Positions 46,657 through 55,264 of a stretch of 64,000 bases of DNA are shown in pieces (position 1 is the stretch's first letter; each line of letters starts with the position of its first letter). The position numbers and the translations under genes are program-made. This DNA is from Isoptericola peretonis. GTDB taxonomy: Bacteria; Actinomycetota; Actinomycetes; Actinomycetales; Cellulomonadaceae. The stretch is from the NCBI GenBank assembly GCA_023241745.1, contig JALQCY010000003.1, positions 434,001-498,000 on the forward strand. The letters are read 5' to 3'. The notes beneath the pieces are model-generated. The model had not been told where the DNA came from. It ran no database searches and was given only the letters and a program-made list of their open reading frames with translations.

Positions 46657-47658
46657 ATGCGATCGTCCCGGACCTTCACCGCCGTCGACTCGCACACCGA
46701 GGGCATGCCCACCCGGGTCGTCACGTCGGGGCTCGGGGTCATCCCCGGCGCCACGATGAACGACAAGCGGCTGCACTTCATCGAGCACCTCGACGACGTG
46801 CGCCGGCTGCTCGTCAACGAGCCCCGGGGGCATGCCGCGATGAGCGGCGCGATCCTGCAGCCCCCGACCCGGGACGACTGCGACTGGGGCGTCGTGTACA
46901 TCGAGGTGTCCGGCTGCCTGCCGATGTGCGGGCACGGCACCATCGGCGTCGCGACGGTGCTGGTGGAGACGGGCATGGTGACGGTCACCGAGCCGACGAC
47001 CACCATCCGGCTCGACACCCCGGCCGGGGTGGTCGTCGCTCGGGTCGAGGTGCGCGACGGGCACGCGGAGTCGGTGACGATCGAGAACGTGCCGAGCTTC
47101 GTCGTGCGGCTCGACGACGTGGTCGACGTGCCCGGCCTCGGCACCGTGCCCTACTCGCTGGCGTTCGGCGGCAACTTCTACGCGATGGTCGACCTCGACG
47201 ACGTGAAGCTGCCGTTCGACCGTGCCCGGCAGCAGGACATCCTGGCCGCCGGGCTCGCGATCATGGACGCGATCAACACCACCGCCCCGCCGTCGCACCC
47301 CACGATCGCGGGCGTGGACCACTGCCACCACGTCGAGTTCATCGCGCCGGGGTCGACCGCGGAGCACTCCCGGCACGCGATGGCGATCCACCCGGGGTGG
47401 TTCGACCGGTCGCCCTGCGGCACCGGCACCTCGGCGCGCATGGCGGAGCTCTGGCAGCGGGGCGAGCTGGCCCTGGGCGCCGACTTCGTCAACGAGTCCT
47501 TCATCGGCTCGCGGTTCGTGGGGCGGCTCGTCGGCGAGACCGAGGTCGCCGGCGTCCCCGCCGTCCTGCCCACCATCACCGGGCGCGCCTGGGTCACCGG
47601 CCTCGGCACGTATCTGCTCGACCCGAGCGACCCGTTCCCCACCGGCTTCCAGTTCTGA
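46657..47658 (+). CDS. 4-hydroxyproline 2-epimerase (proline racemase family)
   Basis: 333 residues. Catalytic pair C91 ('PMCGHGTIG') and C254 ('SPCGTGTSA') in the two halves of the DapF-like fold; both being Cys marks a racemase/epimerase rather than a trans-3-hydroxyproline dehydratase, which has Thr at the second place. The N-terminal 'DSHTEGMPTRVV' is also typical. It converts trans-4-hydroxy-L-proline to cis-4-hydroxy-D-proline. Flanked by the deaminase and the aldehyde dehydrogenase, the order needed for complete catabolism. Confidence 0.93.
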   Translation: MRSSRTFTAVDSHTEGMPTRVVTSGLGVIPGATMNDKRLHFIEHLDDVRRLLVNEPRGHAAMSGAILQPPTRDDCDWGVVYIEVSGCLPMCGHGTIGVATVLVETGMVTVTEPTTTIRLDTPAGVVVARVEVRDGHAESVTIENVPSFVVRLDDVVDVPGLGTVPYSLAFGGNFYAMVDLDDVKLPFDRARQQDILAAGLAIMDAINTTAPPSHPTIAGVDHCHHVEFIAPGSTAEHSRHAMAIHPGWFDRSPCGTGTSARMAELWQRGELALGADFVNESFIGSRFVGRLVGETEVAGVPAVLPTITGRAWVTGLGTYLLDPSDPFPTGFQF

Positions 47659-47668
47659 GGTGCAGACG

Positions 47669-49156
47669 ATGACCACCCTGACAACGGCCGTCCCGGCCCC
47701 GCCCGAGGAGGCGGCGCGAGCCGCGGCGACGGCCGCGCCCCTGCTCGCCGACCTGCCGCCGTCGACCCGCGCCGCCGCCCTGCGTGCGGCAGCGGACTCC
47801 CTCGGCGCGCACGAGGACGAGCTGGTCGCCCTCGCCGCGGCCGAGACGCACCTGGCCGAGGCCCGGCTGCGCGGCGAGCTGAAGCGCACCCGCGTCCAGC
47901 TCGGCCTGTTCGCCCGGCTCGTGGAGTCCGGCGCGTACCTCGACGTGCGGCTCGACGCCGCCGACCCCGACTTCGTGCTCGGGCCCCGCCCCGACCTGCG
48001 CCGCACGCTCTGGCCGGTCGGCCCGGCACTGGTCTTCGCCGCGAGCAACTTCCCGTTCGCGTTCTCCGTGCCGGGCGGCGACACGGCGGCCGCGCTGGCC
48101 GCAGGATGCCCCGTGGTCGTCAAGGCGCACCCGGGGCACCCCGAGCTGTCCCGCCGCGTGGCGGGCCTGATGGTCGAGGCCTTCGCCGGCGCCGGGCTGC
48201 CCGCCGGGACCTTCTCCCTGGTCGAGGGTGACGACGCCGGGCGCGCGCTGCTGGCGCACCCCGCGGTGCGGGCCGCCGCGTTCACAGGGTCCACGCGGGT
48301 GGGCCGGCTCCTGGCCGACGCCGCGGCGGCGCGGCCGGAGCCGATTCCCTTCTACGGCGAGCTCGGCTCCGTCAACCCGGTGCTCGTGACCCCCTCCGCG
48401 CTCGCCGAGCGGGGCGAGCAGATCGCCCGTGGCTGGGTCGCGTCGGTGAGCGGATCGGCCGGGCAGCTGTGCACCAAGCCGGGCTTCCTGCTCGTCCCCG
48501 AGGGCCACGGGCTCGGGCAGGTCGTGGCCGAGGCGGCCGCGGCGGTGCCGGAGCACGCGCTGCTCAACGCGCGGGTCGGCGCGGGCTACGTCGAGCGCCG
48601 CTCCGCCGTCCTCGGCACGCCGGGCGTCGCCGTGCTGGCCGAGGGGTCGGCACGGGCGGGGGACGACGGCGTCGTGGCCGCCGCACCGACCTTCGTCGAG
48701 ACGGACCTCGCCACCTTGCGCGAGCACCGCGACACCGTGCTGGACGAGGTGTTCGGGCCGTTCGCCGTGCTCGTCACCTACCCGGAGGGGACCGACCTGG
48801 GCGCGGTCGTCGCCGAGCTCTTTCCCGGCGAGCTCACTGCCACCGTGCACCGCGGAGCGGGCGAGGGGGCGCAGATCGCCGGGCTGCTCGCCACCCTGGG
48901 CAGGCACGCCGGGCGGGTGCTCGTCGACGGCTGGCCCACCGGCGTCGCCGTCACCCCGGCGATGCAGCACGGCGGGCCGTGGCCCGCCACGACGGCCGAC
49001 GCGACGTCGGTCGGCACGGCCGCGATCGGCCGGTTCCTGCGGGGCGTCACGTTCCAGGACGCACCGCAGGACGCGCTGCCCGCGCCGTTGCAGGACGGTA
49101 ACCCGTGGGGGGTGCCGCAGGCGCGGTCGGGTGTGGGAGAGTCGGCGCACTGGTAG
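47669..49156 (+). CDS. Aldehyde dehydrogenase, probable 2-oxoglutarate semialdehyde (2,5-dioxopentanoate) dehydrogenase
   Basis: 495 residues. Catalytic Cys C268 in 'GQLCTKPGF', general base Glu in 'YGELGSVNP', NAD(P) fold 'VFAASNFPFAFSVPGGDTAA', and the final 'MQHGGPWPATTADATSVG'. These are signatures of the NADP-dependent ketoglutarate semialdehyde clade. It makes 2-oxoglutarate, ending the hydroxyproline pathway. 10 nt after the epimerase gene. A longer start would run into that gene. Confidence 0.9.
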   Translation: MTTLTTAVPAPPEEAARAAATAAPLLADLPPSTRAAALRAAADSLGAHEDELVALAAAETHLAEARLRGELKRTRVQLGLFARLVESGAYLDVRLDAADPDFVLGPRPDLRRTLWPVGPALVFAASNFPFAFSVPGGDTAAALAAGCPVVVKAHPGHPELSRRVAGLMVEAFAGAGLPAGTFSLVEGDDAGRALLAHPAVRAAAFTGSTRVGRLLADAAAARPEPIPFYGELGSVNPVLVTPSALAERGEQIARGWVASVSGSAGQLCTKPGFLLVPEGHGLGQVVAEAAAAVPEHALLNARVGAGYVERRSAVLGTPGVAVLAEGSARAGDDGVVAAAPTFVETDLATLREHRDTVLDEVFGPFAVLVTYPEGTDLGAVVAELFPGELTATVHRGAGEGAQIAGLLATLGRHAGRVLVDGWPTGVAVTPAMQHGGPWPATTADATSVGTAAIGRFLRGVTFQDAPQDALPAPLQDGNPWGVPQARSGVGESAHW

Positions 49157-49199
49157 GCGACGAGGCCACGACCAGGCGCTTCACCGGGAGGACCACCAC

Positions 49200-49862
49200 G
49201 TGCTCATCGCCGAAGAGCTGCTGCTCCTGGCCCACGACGACCGGCGCACCGGGCCGTCGCTGTTCGACGACGCGCCCTACCGCCTCGCCGGCGCGCTGCT
49301 CGTCGAGCTGGTGATCGGGCACAGGATCGCGCTGCGTCCCGTCCCGGGCGGCGACGGCCCCGTCGTCGTCATGGACCGGGCGCCGACGGGCAGGCCCGAG
49401 CTCGACCGTGTGCTCGAGGCCGCCGGCGCCGTGCCGCGGCGAGCGGCCGAGCTGGTCGACGTGCTGGCGCGGCACGTGGAGCGGCCGCTGCTGGACGGGC
49501 TCGTGGCCCAGGGGCTGCTGCGGCGCGAGGAACGCACCTCCTGGGGCGTGCTCCGCAGCACCCGGTGGCGCACGGTCGAGGGGCCGACGGTCGCCGCGCT
49601 GCGCCGCCGCGTCCATGCCGTCCTGCTGGACGGTGCCACGCCGGGGGACCGCACCGCCGCGCTGCTCACCCTCGCGGAGGGTTCCGGCTGGCTCCACCCG
49701 GAGGTCCCGCGCGAGCACCGCCGCGTGGCGGACGCCCGCATGCGCGAGCTCGCGGCGACGTGGTGGCGGGGGAGCGCGGTCCGTGAGGCGGCCGGCGCCG
49801 TCGCGGCCGCCGTCGTCGGCGTCGTCAGCACGGCGACGCTGGTGCTCCCCGCCGCCACCTGA
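49200..49862 (+). CDS. GPP34 (Golgi phosphoprotein 3)-family protein
   Basis: 220 residues, GTG start with GGGAGGACC upstream. 'LIAEELLLLAHDDRRTGPS' at the N-terminus and 'AGALLVELVIGHRIAL' with 'LLDGLVAQGLLRREER' are the hallmark repeats of GPP34 proteins, all-helical, common in actinobacteria. Eukaryotic homologues bind PI4P; the bacterial function is unknown. The C-terminal helix (about 195-218) is hydrophobic and Ala/Val-rich. It lies 43 nt after the aldehyde dehydrogenase gene but is likely independent. Confidence 0.85.
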   Translation: MLIAEELLLLAHDDRRTGPSLFDDAPYRLAGALLVELVIGHRIALRPVPGGDGPVVVMDRAPTGRPELDRVLEAAGAVPRRAAELVDVLARHVERPLLDGLVAQGLLRREERTSWGVLRSTRWRTVEGPTVAALRRRVHAVLLDGATPGDRTAALLTLAEGSGWLHPEVPREHRRVADARMRELAATWWRGSAVREAAGAVAAAVVGVVSTATLVLPAAT

Positions 49863-49880
49863 GCGCGCCGGGGCTCCGGG

Positions 49881-50219
49881 TCACGCGTCGTCGAGCCGCC
49901 CGAGCAGGTCGACGGCGGCGCGGGCGTAGTCGCCGATCCACCGGTCGTGCAGGCGCTTGATCGGCAGCGGGGCGAGCGCGAGGTGGCGTTCCCGGCCGAC
50001 CTTGCGCCCGGTCACGAGCTCCGCCCGCTCCAGCACGCGCAGGTGCTGCAGCACGGTGGTGCGGTCGAGCTCGGGGAAGAGCGCGCACAGCTCGCCGGTG
50101 GTGCGGGTGGACTCCTTGAGCGCGTCGAGCATGCGGCGGCGCACCGGTGCGGCCAGGGCCTTGAACACGAGGTCGTCGTCGTTCTCCTCGCCGGTGTCCC
50201 TGGCCGCTCCCGAAGTCAT
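49881..50219 (-). CDS. ArsR-family winged-helix regulator
   Basis: 112 residues. Winged HTH with '[16 protein letters not shown]', 'ELDRTTVLQHLRVLERAELV' as recognition part and 'GRKVGRERHLAL' as wing. No metal-binding ELCV-C-D motif is visible (the one Cys, 'ELCALFPELD', stands alone), so it is the non-metal group that is usually paired with SRPBCC proteins. Starts 16 nt from the divergent SRPBCC gene; both -10 boxes overlap between them. ATG 50219 is preferred, since the longer start would extend across the divergent gene. Confidence 0.87.
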   Translation of the reverse strand: MTSGAARDTGEENDDDLVFKALAAPVRRRMLDALKESTRTTGELCALFPELDRTTVLQHLRVLERAELVTGRKVGRERHLALAPLPIKRLHDRWIGDYARAAVDLLGRLDDA

Positions 50220-50235
50220 GTGATAAAAATACAAC
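50220..50235. promoter_or_regulatory. 16-bp divergent leaderless promoter shared by the ArsR and SRPBCC genes
   Basis: GTGATAAAAATACAAC is all that separates the two start codons. On the plus strand AAAAAT ends 5 nt before the ATG; on the minus strand TATTTT ends 6 nt before the other ATG. Neither start has a Shine-Dalgarno. The two -10 boxes overlap, so only one direction can be used at a time and ArsR binding here would block both. Confidence 0.6.
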
Positions 50236-50712
50236 ATGAACACCAAGCAGGCACTCTCCGAGCTCACCTTCACGGTCTCGGGGCGCGTCGCGCGCCCGTC
50301 CCGTGACGTCTACGAGGCCATCGCGGACCCCGACCAGCTGTCCCGCTACTTCACGACGGGCGGCGCCCGCGGCCGGCTCGAGCCCGGGGCCGACGTCTCC
50401 TGGGACTTCGCCGACTTCCCCGGCCGCTTCCCCGTCACCGTGGTCGAGGCCGCGCCGCCGCGCCGCATCGTCGTGCGGTGGGAGGGCGCGGACACCGCCG
50501 ACGGCTCGGCGGCGACCACCGTCACCTTCGAGCTGGAGCCGCTCGACGACGACGCCCGCACCCTCGTGACCATCACCGAGTCGTCGTGGGCCGTCACTCC
50601 CGACGGCGCCAAGCACGCGTTCGGCAACTGCGAGGGCTGGACGGGCATGCTCGCCGCCCTCAAGGCCTGGGTGGAGCACGGCATCAACCTGCGCGAGGGC
50701 TTCTACCGCTGA
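50236..50712 (+). CDS. SRPBCC/AHSA1-domain protein
   Basis: 158 residues. START-like helix-grip fold: 'RVARPSRDVYEAIADPDQLS', 'YFTTGGARG', 'VVEAAPPRRIVVRW', 'TLVTITESSW' and a long C-terminal helix 'GWTGMLAALKAWVEHG'. Members bind hydrophobic ligands; function in this pair is unknown. Its divergent ArsR partner is the likely regulator. Confidence 0.88.
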   Translation: MNTKQALSELTFTVSGRVARPSRDVYEAIADPDQLSRYFTTGGARGRLEPGADVSWDFADFPGRFPVTVVEAAPPRRIVVRWEGADTADGSAATTVTFELEPLDDDARTLVTITESSWAVTPDGAKHAFGNCEGWTGMLAALKAWVEHGINLREGFYR

Positions 50713-50741
50713 CTCCGCCCACCACACTGGGCCGGGGAGCG

Positions 50742-51266
50742 TCAGGCGGTGCTGCGCACCTCGTCGAGGAACCGGCGGGTGCGCTTGCGCAGGCCCTCGA
50801 CACGGCGCTCGACGATCGCCGCGCGGACGGCCTCGTCGTCCCGGCCGGCCTCGGCGAGCGTGGGTCGCCGTCGGGCGTTGCGCGAGCACCGGAAGTCGCC
50901 GCAGATCAGCGTGCCGATGGTGTCGCCCTTGCGGCCGGCGGCGCCGCCGCGCTTGGCGACGAAGAGCTGCACGTCACGGGTCTCGACCACGTCCTCGCAC
51001 CACGCGCACATGGCGGCGCGGCGCGGGCCGGTGCGCTCGGTCGCGCGCAGGAGGACGCCGACGGGCTCGGCGTCGGCCGCGTCGTCGAGCGTCATGACGA
51101 CGTACGCGGACAGCGGCTGCTTGCGGTCGTGCCAGCCCAGGTAGTCGAGGCGGTCCCAGTCGGTCTCGGTCATCGAGGCGAGGTCGGGGACGATCATGCG
51201 CTGCCGCTCGCTGCGGGTGGCGTTGACGAGGGAGGCGCGGAGCTGCTGCTCGGTGAGGGGGGTCAT
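50742..51266 (-). CDS. FBP-domain (fibronectin-binding protein C-terminal treble-clef) protein
   Basis: 174 residues. Helical N-terminal part and, about 90-140, the zinc-finger: 'CAWCEDV' and 'ICGDFRCSRNARRR' (Cys-x2-Cys and Cys-x4-Cys). The family is found at the C-terminus of an EF-G-related protein and as a stand-alone protein that binds ribosomes in fusidic-acid resistance of Gram-positives (FusB-like). Function here unproven. ATG 51266 is preferred for GTGAGGGGGG upstream; an upstream ATG adds 18 unlikely residues. Convergent with SRPBCC. Confidence 0.83.
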   Translation of the reverse strand: MTPLTEQQLRASLVNATRSERQRMIVPDLASMTETDWDRLDYLGWHDRKQPLSAYVVMTLDDAADAEPVGVLLRATERTGPRRAAMCAWCEDVVETRDVQLFVAKRGGAAGRKGDTIGTLICGDFRCSRNARRRPTLAEAGRDDEAVRAAIVERRVEGLRKRTRRFLDEVRSTA

Positions 51267-51565
51267 GAGGGATCGGCTTTCGGGTGAGCGGGGGGTGGGC
51301 AGGGCGAAGCCCCGCACCACCTCACCTGCTGAACCGGTCCGTCAGGACGACCAGCGGGAGGCGGTGCCGGGGCAGGCGGGACTGCCCGAGCAGGCCTGGT
51401 GGCCCACCCCGCTCCCTGCGACGCCCTGCATCGCTCGCTCCTCGCTCGTGAAAGTACTGGTCCGCTCGCGCGCTTCGGCGCGACCGGCCCGACCATGGTG
51501 GCACGAGACGGTCGCCCGGGTCGACGTCTATTGCGTCACCGTCCCTCGACTATGCCTAGTCGACG
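51267..51565. other. Gene-free stretch between the FBP gene and the metE terminator palindrome
   Basis: About 300 nt. Several short frames occur on both strands but none has a ribosome site or a recognisable protein. A small hairpin (51547-51562, 6-bp stem CGACTA/TAGTCG with a TGCC loop) lies at the right end, next to the long palindrome. The promoter of the FBP gene should lie at the left end. I see no tRNA or other RNA signature. Confidence 0.5.
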
Positions 51566-51625
51566 GCCGAACATGTGGTTGCGGCCCGTCCGGTCGACCG
51601 GACGGGCCGCAACCACATGTTCGGC
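51566..51625. repeat. Perfect 60-bp palindrome after metE
   Basis: 30-nt arms without mismatch or loop, centre GTCGAC at 51593-51598. It starts 11 nt beyond the metE stop. In RNA it would form a very stable hairpin, probably the metE terminator; in DNA it could form a cruciform. Arm begins GCCGAACATGTGGTTGCG. A second, 6-bp hairpin follows it in the direction of metE transcription. Confidence 0.9.
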
Positions 51626-51636
51626 ACAGTCGGGGG

Positions 51637-54033
51637 TCAGAGGGTCGCGCGGACCTCGCGGGCGGCGGCCACCAGGTGCGCCAGCGCCGGCTCGACCTCG
51701 GCGTACCGGCGGGTCTTGAGCCCGCAGTCCGGGTTGACCCACACCAGCGCCGGGTCGATGGACTTCACCGCGAGCCGCAGCAGCTCGGTCACCTCGTCCG
51801 CCGACGGCACGCGCGGGGAGTGGATGTCGTAGACGCCCGGCCCGATGCCGCGGGAGTACCCGGCGTCGGCGAGCTCCGGCACGATCTCCATGCGCGAGCG
51901 CGCCGCCTCGAGGGACGTCACGTCGGCGTCGAGGCCGTCGATGGCGCCCACCACCTCGCCGAACTCCGAGTAGCACAGGTGCGTGTGGACCTGGGTGGCC
52001 GGCGCGGCGCCGGCGGTCGCCAGGCGGAACGACCCGACCGACCAGCGCAGGTACTCGTCCTGGTCGGCGCGACGGAGCGGCAGCAGCTCGCGCAGCGCGG
52101 GCTCGTCCACCTGGACGACGGCGATGCCCGCCGCCTCGAGGTCGGCCACCTCGTCGCGCAGTGCCAGGGCCACCTGGTTCGCCGTGTCGGCGATCGGCTG
52201 GTCGTCGCGCACGAACGACCAGGCGAGGATCGTCACCGGCCCGGTGAGCATGCCCTTGACCGGGGCGGGGGTGAGGGACTGCGCGTACGAGGCCCACTCG
52301 ACGGTCATGGGCCGCGGCCGCTGCACGTCGCCCCACAGGATCGGCGGGCGCACGCAGCGCGACCCGTACGACTGCACCCAGCCGAGGTCGGTCGTCGCGA
52401 AGCCGTCGAGCAGCTCCGCGAAGTACTGCACCATGTCGTTGCGCTCCGGCTCGCCGTGCACGAGGACGTCGAGGCCGAGGTCCTCCTGCAGCCGCACGAC
52501 GCGCTCCACCTCGGCCCGCATGGCGGCGGTGTACGCGGCGTCGTCCAGCTCGCCCTTCGCCCACGCGGCACGGGCCGTGCGGATCTCCGGGGTCTGCGGG
52601 AACGAGCCGATCGTCGTCGTCGGCAGCGGGGGCAGGGCGAGCCGCGCCCGCTGGGCGGCGGCGCGCTCGTCGTGCGCCCCGCGCGCGAAGTCGCCGTCGG
52701 CGAGACCGGCGAGCCGCTGGCGCACGTCGGGCACGACGACGCCCGGCGCGGCCGCGCGGTCGGCCAGGGCGTCGGCGGCCTCGGCGAGCTCGGTCGCGAC
52801 GGCGTCGTGCCCGTCGGCGAGCCCGCGGGCGAGCGTCGCGACCTCGCGCACCTTCTGGTCCGCGAACGCCAGCCAGCGTCGCAGGCCGGGCGTGCGGCCG
52901 GCGCGCTCGGCGCCCGGGCCGTCCCAGGTCTCGTCCTCGACGTCGTGCGGCACGTGCAGCAGCGACGTCGACGTGCCCACGGCCACCGATCCGGCGCCGA
53001 GGGCGGCCAGGCCCTCGAGCGTGTCGAGCCGCGCGGACAGGTCGGCGCGCCACACGCCGTGGCCGTCCACGACGCCCGCGACGAGGGTCTTGGTCTCGAG
53101 CCCGGCCACCGGCCCGGCGGGCACCCCGCCCTTGACGAGGTCGACCGCGATCGCGTCGACGTCGGTACCGGCGAGGAGCGCGAGGCGGTCCGTCGCGCCG
53201 GTGCGCAGGTCGCCGTACGGCGCGGCGACGAGGATCCGCGGGCGTTCCCCGTCGTCGTCGCCCGAGGGGCGGGCGAGGTCGGTGGCGAGCGCGCGGTACG
53301 CCCGCTCGACCGCGGCGTCGAGGGCGTCGGTCGGCACGTCGACCGAGTCCGACACGAGCGCGGGCTCGTCGAGCTGCACCCACGGCGCGCCGACGGCGGC
53401 CAGCGCGCGCAGCAGGTCCGCGTACGCGGCCACGACGTCGTCGAGCCGGTCGAGCGGACCGAAGCCCTCGCCGGCCCCGTCGGCGGCCTTCGACAGGGCG
53501 AGGAACGTCACCGGGCCCACGAGCACGGGGCGGGTGGTGACGCCGGCCTCCTTGGCCTCGGCGTACTCGCGCACGACGCGGTGGTCGGCGAAGGAGATCG
53601 GCGTCGTCTCGCTGATCTCGGGGACCAGGTAGTGGTAGTTGGTGTCGAACCACTTGGTCATCTCGAGCGGGGCGTCCTCCCCGCGGCCGCGGGCCACGGT
53701 GAAGTAGCCGTCCAGCTCGAGCGAGCCGTCCTCGGCGTCGAGCAGGTCGCGGAACCGCTCCGGGACGGCACCCAGGAGGGCGACGACGTCGAGCACCTGG
53801 TCGTAGTAGGAGAAGGACGCCGGCACGGAGCCGTCCTCGGGGTTCAGGCCGAGGCCGACGAGGCGGCGGACGGTCTCGCGGCGCAGCGTGCCGGCCGTGA
53901 CCTCCAGGTCGACGGCGTCGGTGCGGCCTGCCCAGAACGACTCGACGGCCTTCTTGAGCTCCCGGCGACGCCCGATGCGGGGGTAGCCGAGGACGGTGCC
54001 GCCCGGGAAGGCGGGGGCGGGGGTGGTGGACAT
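51637..54033 (-). CDS. metE: Cobalamin-independent methionine synthase
   Basis: 798 residues from ATG 54033. Two (beta/alpha)8 barrels: N-terminal about 10-390 ('[20 protein letters not shown]') and the catalytic C-terminal about 430-798, with zinc ligands in '[10 protein letters not shown]' (His and Cys), a Glu near 'PEIRTARA'-distal strands and the last Cys in '[11 protein letters not shown]'. '[10 protein letters not shown]' starts the second half. Uses methyltetrahydrofolate polyglutamate supplied by MetF, whose gene lies directly upstream with 25 nt between. The longer upstream frame would enter metF, so this start is preferred. SAM riboswitch controls the pair. Confidence 0.96.
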   Translation of the reverse strand: MSTTPAPAFPGGTVLGYPRIGRRRELKKAVESFWAGRTDAVDLEVTAGTLRRETVRRLVGLGLNPEDGSVPASFSYYDQVLDVVALLGAVPERFRDLLDAEDGSLELDGYFTVARGRGEDAPLEMTKWFDTNYHYLVPEISETTPISFADHRVVREYAEAKEAGVTTRPVLVGPVTFLALSKAADGAGEGFGPLDRLDDVVAAYADLLRALAAVGAPWVQLDEPALVSDSVDVPTDALDAAVERAYRALATDLARPSGDDDGERPRILVAAPYGDLRTGATDRLALLAGTDVDAIAVDLVKGGVPAGPVAGLETKTLVAGVVDGHGVWRADLSARLDTLEGLAALGAGSVAVGTSTSLLHVPHDVEDETWDGPGAERAGRTPGLRRWLAFADQKVREVATLARGLADGHDAVATELAEAADALADRAAAPGVVVPDVRQRLAGLADGDFARGAHDERAAAQRARLALPPLPTTTIGSFPQTPEIRTARAAWAKGELDDAAYTAAMRAEVERVVRLQEDLGLDVLVHGEPERNDMVQYFAELLDGFATTDLGWVQSYGSRCVRPPILWGDVQRPRPMTVEWASYAQSLTPAPVKGMLTGPVTILAWSFVRDDQPIADTANQVALALRDEVADLEAAGIAVVQVDEPALRELLPLRRADQDEYLRWSVGSFRLATAGAAPATQVHTHLCYSEFGEVVGAIDGLDADVTSLEAARSRMEIVPELADAGYSRGIGPGVYDIHSPRVPSADEVTELLRLAVKSIDPALVWVNPDCGLKTRRYAEVEPALAHLVAAAREVRATL

Positions 54034-54058
54034 GAGCACTCCAGAGGTCGGGCTCCGG

Positions 54059-55081
54059 TCAGACGGCCGGGGCCTGGGTCGGGATGCTCGGTACCCACGG
54101 CCTTCTGGCCAGGTCCGCGCCGCCCGACGAGGTGTCGGAGGGCGCCGGTCCGCCGAGGTGGACACCCTCGAGCAGGTCCAGAGCGGGTCGGAACTTGTTG
54201 AACGTGTACACGTGGATGCCGGGGGCGCCGGCGTCGAGCACGCGCTGGGCGAGCTCCACGGCGCGCGCCGTCCCGTAGGCGTGCTGCGCCTCCGGGTCCC
54301 CGGCGGCGTCGAGCGCGTCCAGCAGGTGCCGGGGCGCGCGGACGCCGGTGAGCTCCTCGACGCGACGGAGCCGGCGCGGCTCGGTCGTGGGCAGCTGCCC
54401 GGCGAGGATCGGGATCGTCACCCCGGCCGCGCGGGCCTCGGCGACGAAGTCGGTGTACGAGTCGGCCTCGTAGAACAGCTGCGTGATGGCGAAGCTCGCC
54501 CCCGCGTCCTGCTTCTCCTTGAGGCGCCGGACCTCCTGGGCCCGGGTCGTGCCGGCCTGCACGTTGCCGTCGACGAACGTGGCGACGGCGATGGTCAGCG
54601 GGCGGGCGGCGCCACGCAGCGCGGCCCCGGGGTCGGTCGCGCAGCGCCGCGCCTCGACCTCGCGCAGCAGCTGCACGAGCTCGATCGAGGACGCGACGCC
54701 GTCGGACGGGGGCTGCCAGTCCGGCTGCTCCTTGGGCGGGTCGCCGCGCAGGGCCAGGAACGCGCGGGTGCCGGCGTCGAGGAAGTCGTCGATGACGGCG
54801 GACACGTCCTCACGGTGCGCGCCCACGCACGTCAGGTGCGCCACGGGCAGGACGGGCGTGCCCTCCAGCAGCGTGGCCACGACCTGCCGCGCGGTCGCCC
54901 GGTCGCCACCGCCCGCGCCGTAGGTCACCGACACGAAGTCCGGCCGCGCGCCGACGAGCCGGCGCGCCGTCTCCCAGAACTTGGGGGCGGCGTCCGGCCG
55001 GCGCGGTGGCATCAGCTCGAACGAGACCGTCGGGCGTGCCGGCAGCACCGGGGTGGGCGGAAGGGATGCCTCTGCGACCAT
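54059..55081 (-). CDS. metF: 5,10-methylenetetrahydrofolate reductase
   Basis: 340 residues. '[10 protein letters not shown]' at the N-terminus holds the catalytic Glu, '[10 protein letters not shown]' follows, then 'LALRGDPP', '[13 protein letters not shown]' and 'GIHVYTFNK'. These are the FAD- and folate-binding landmarks of MetF. An extra N-terminal tail and a Ser/Gly-rich C-terminal tail (about 310-340) are not part of the core. The ATG is 6 nt from GGAG, which lies in the 3' side of the SAM riboswitch. First gene of metF-metE. Confidence 0.96.
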   Translation of the reverse strand: MVAEASLPPTPVLPARPTVSFELMPPRRPDAAPKFWETARRLVGARPDFVSVTYGAGGGDRATARQVVATLLEGTPVLPVAHLTCVGAHREDVSAVIDDFLDAGTRAFLALRGDPPKEQPDWQPPSDGVASSIELVQLLREVEARRCATDPGAALRGAARPLTIAVATFVDGNVQAGTTRAQEVRRLKEKQDAGASFAITQLFYEADSYTDFVAEARAAGVTIPILAGQLPTTEPRRLRRVEELTGVRAPRHLLDALDAAGDPEAQHAYGTARAVELAQRVLDAGAPGIHVYTFNKFRPALDLLEGVHLGGPAPSDTSSGGADLARRPWVPSIPTQAPAV

Positions 55082-55089
55082 GCGTCACT

Positions 55090-55190
55090 CCATCGATCCT
55101 GGCGTGAGCACCTTCGTCCTCGGGAGGCTTCCGTCGGAGAACGGGTTGCTGCGGCGTCGTCGAGCCAGGACTCTCGGCCGCTCTGGATGG
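55090..55190 (-). promoter_or_regulatory. SAM-I-type riboswitch upstream of metF-metE
   Basis: Read on the reverse strand. P1 pairs CCATC (55190-55186) with GATGG (55094-55090). Between them are AGAGCGGCCGAGAGT, TCCTGGCTCG, GACGCCGCAGCAACC, GGTGCTCAC and GCCAGGA, in the order of the S-box/SAM-I core. TCCTGGC pairs with GCCAGGA. The metF Shine-Dalgarno GGAG (55091-55088) overlaps the 3' P1 strand by two bases, so SAM binding, which stabilises P1, should hide it. A TACGAT -10-like box lies at 55206-55201, just before the leader. No terminator hairpin is seen. Confidence 0.78.
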
Positions 55191-55264
55191 CTGGACCTCG
55201 ATCGTACGCACCATCCGCGATGCGGGCGAGGAGGCGACCGGTGAGTGAGACGGCGCCGCGGTCG

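Noticed and set aside
46657..47658. Trans-3-hydroxy-L-proline dehydratase as an alternative for the epimerase
   Set aside because: Both catalytic positions are Cys (C91, C254); the dehydratase has Thr at the second.
51280..51545. Possible tRNA or small RNA in the gap beside the FBP gene
   Set aside because: No cloverleaf, no TTCGA-type T-loop with paired stem and no recognisable RNA motif.
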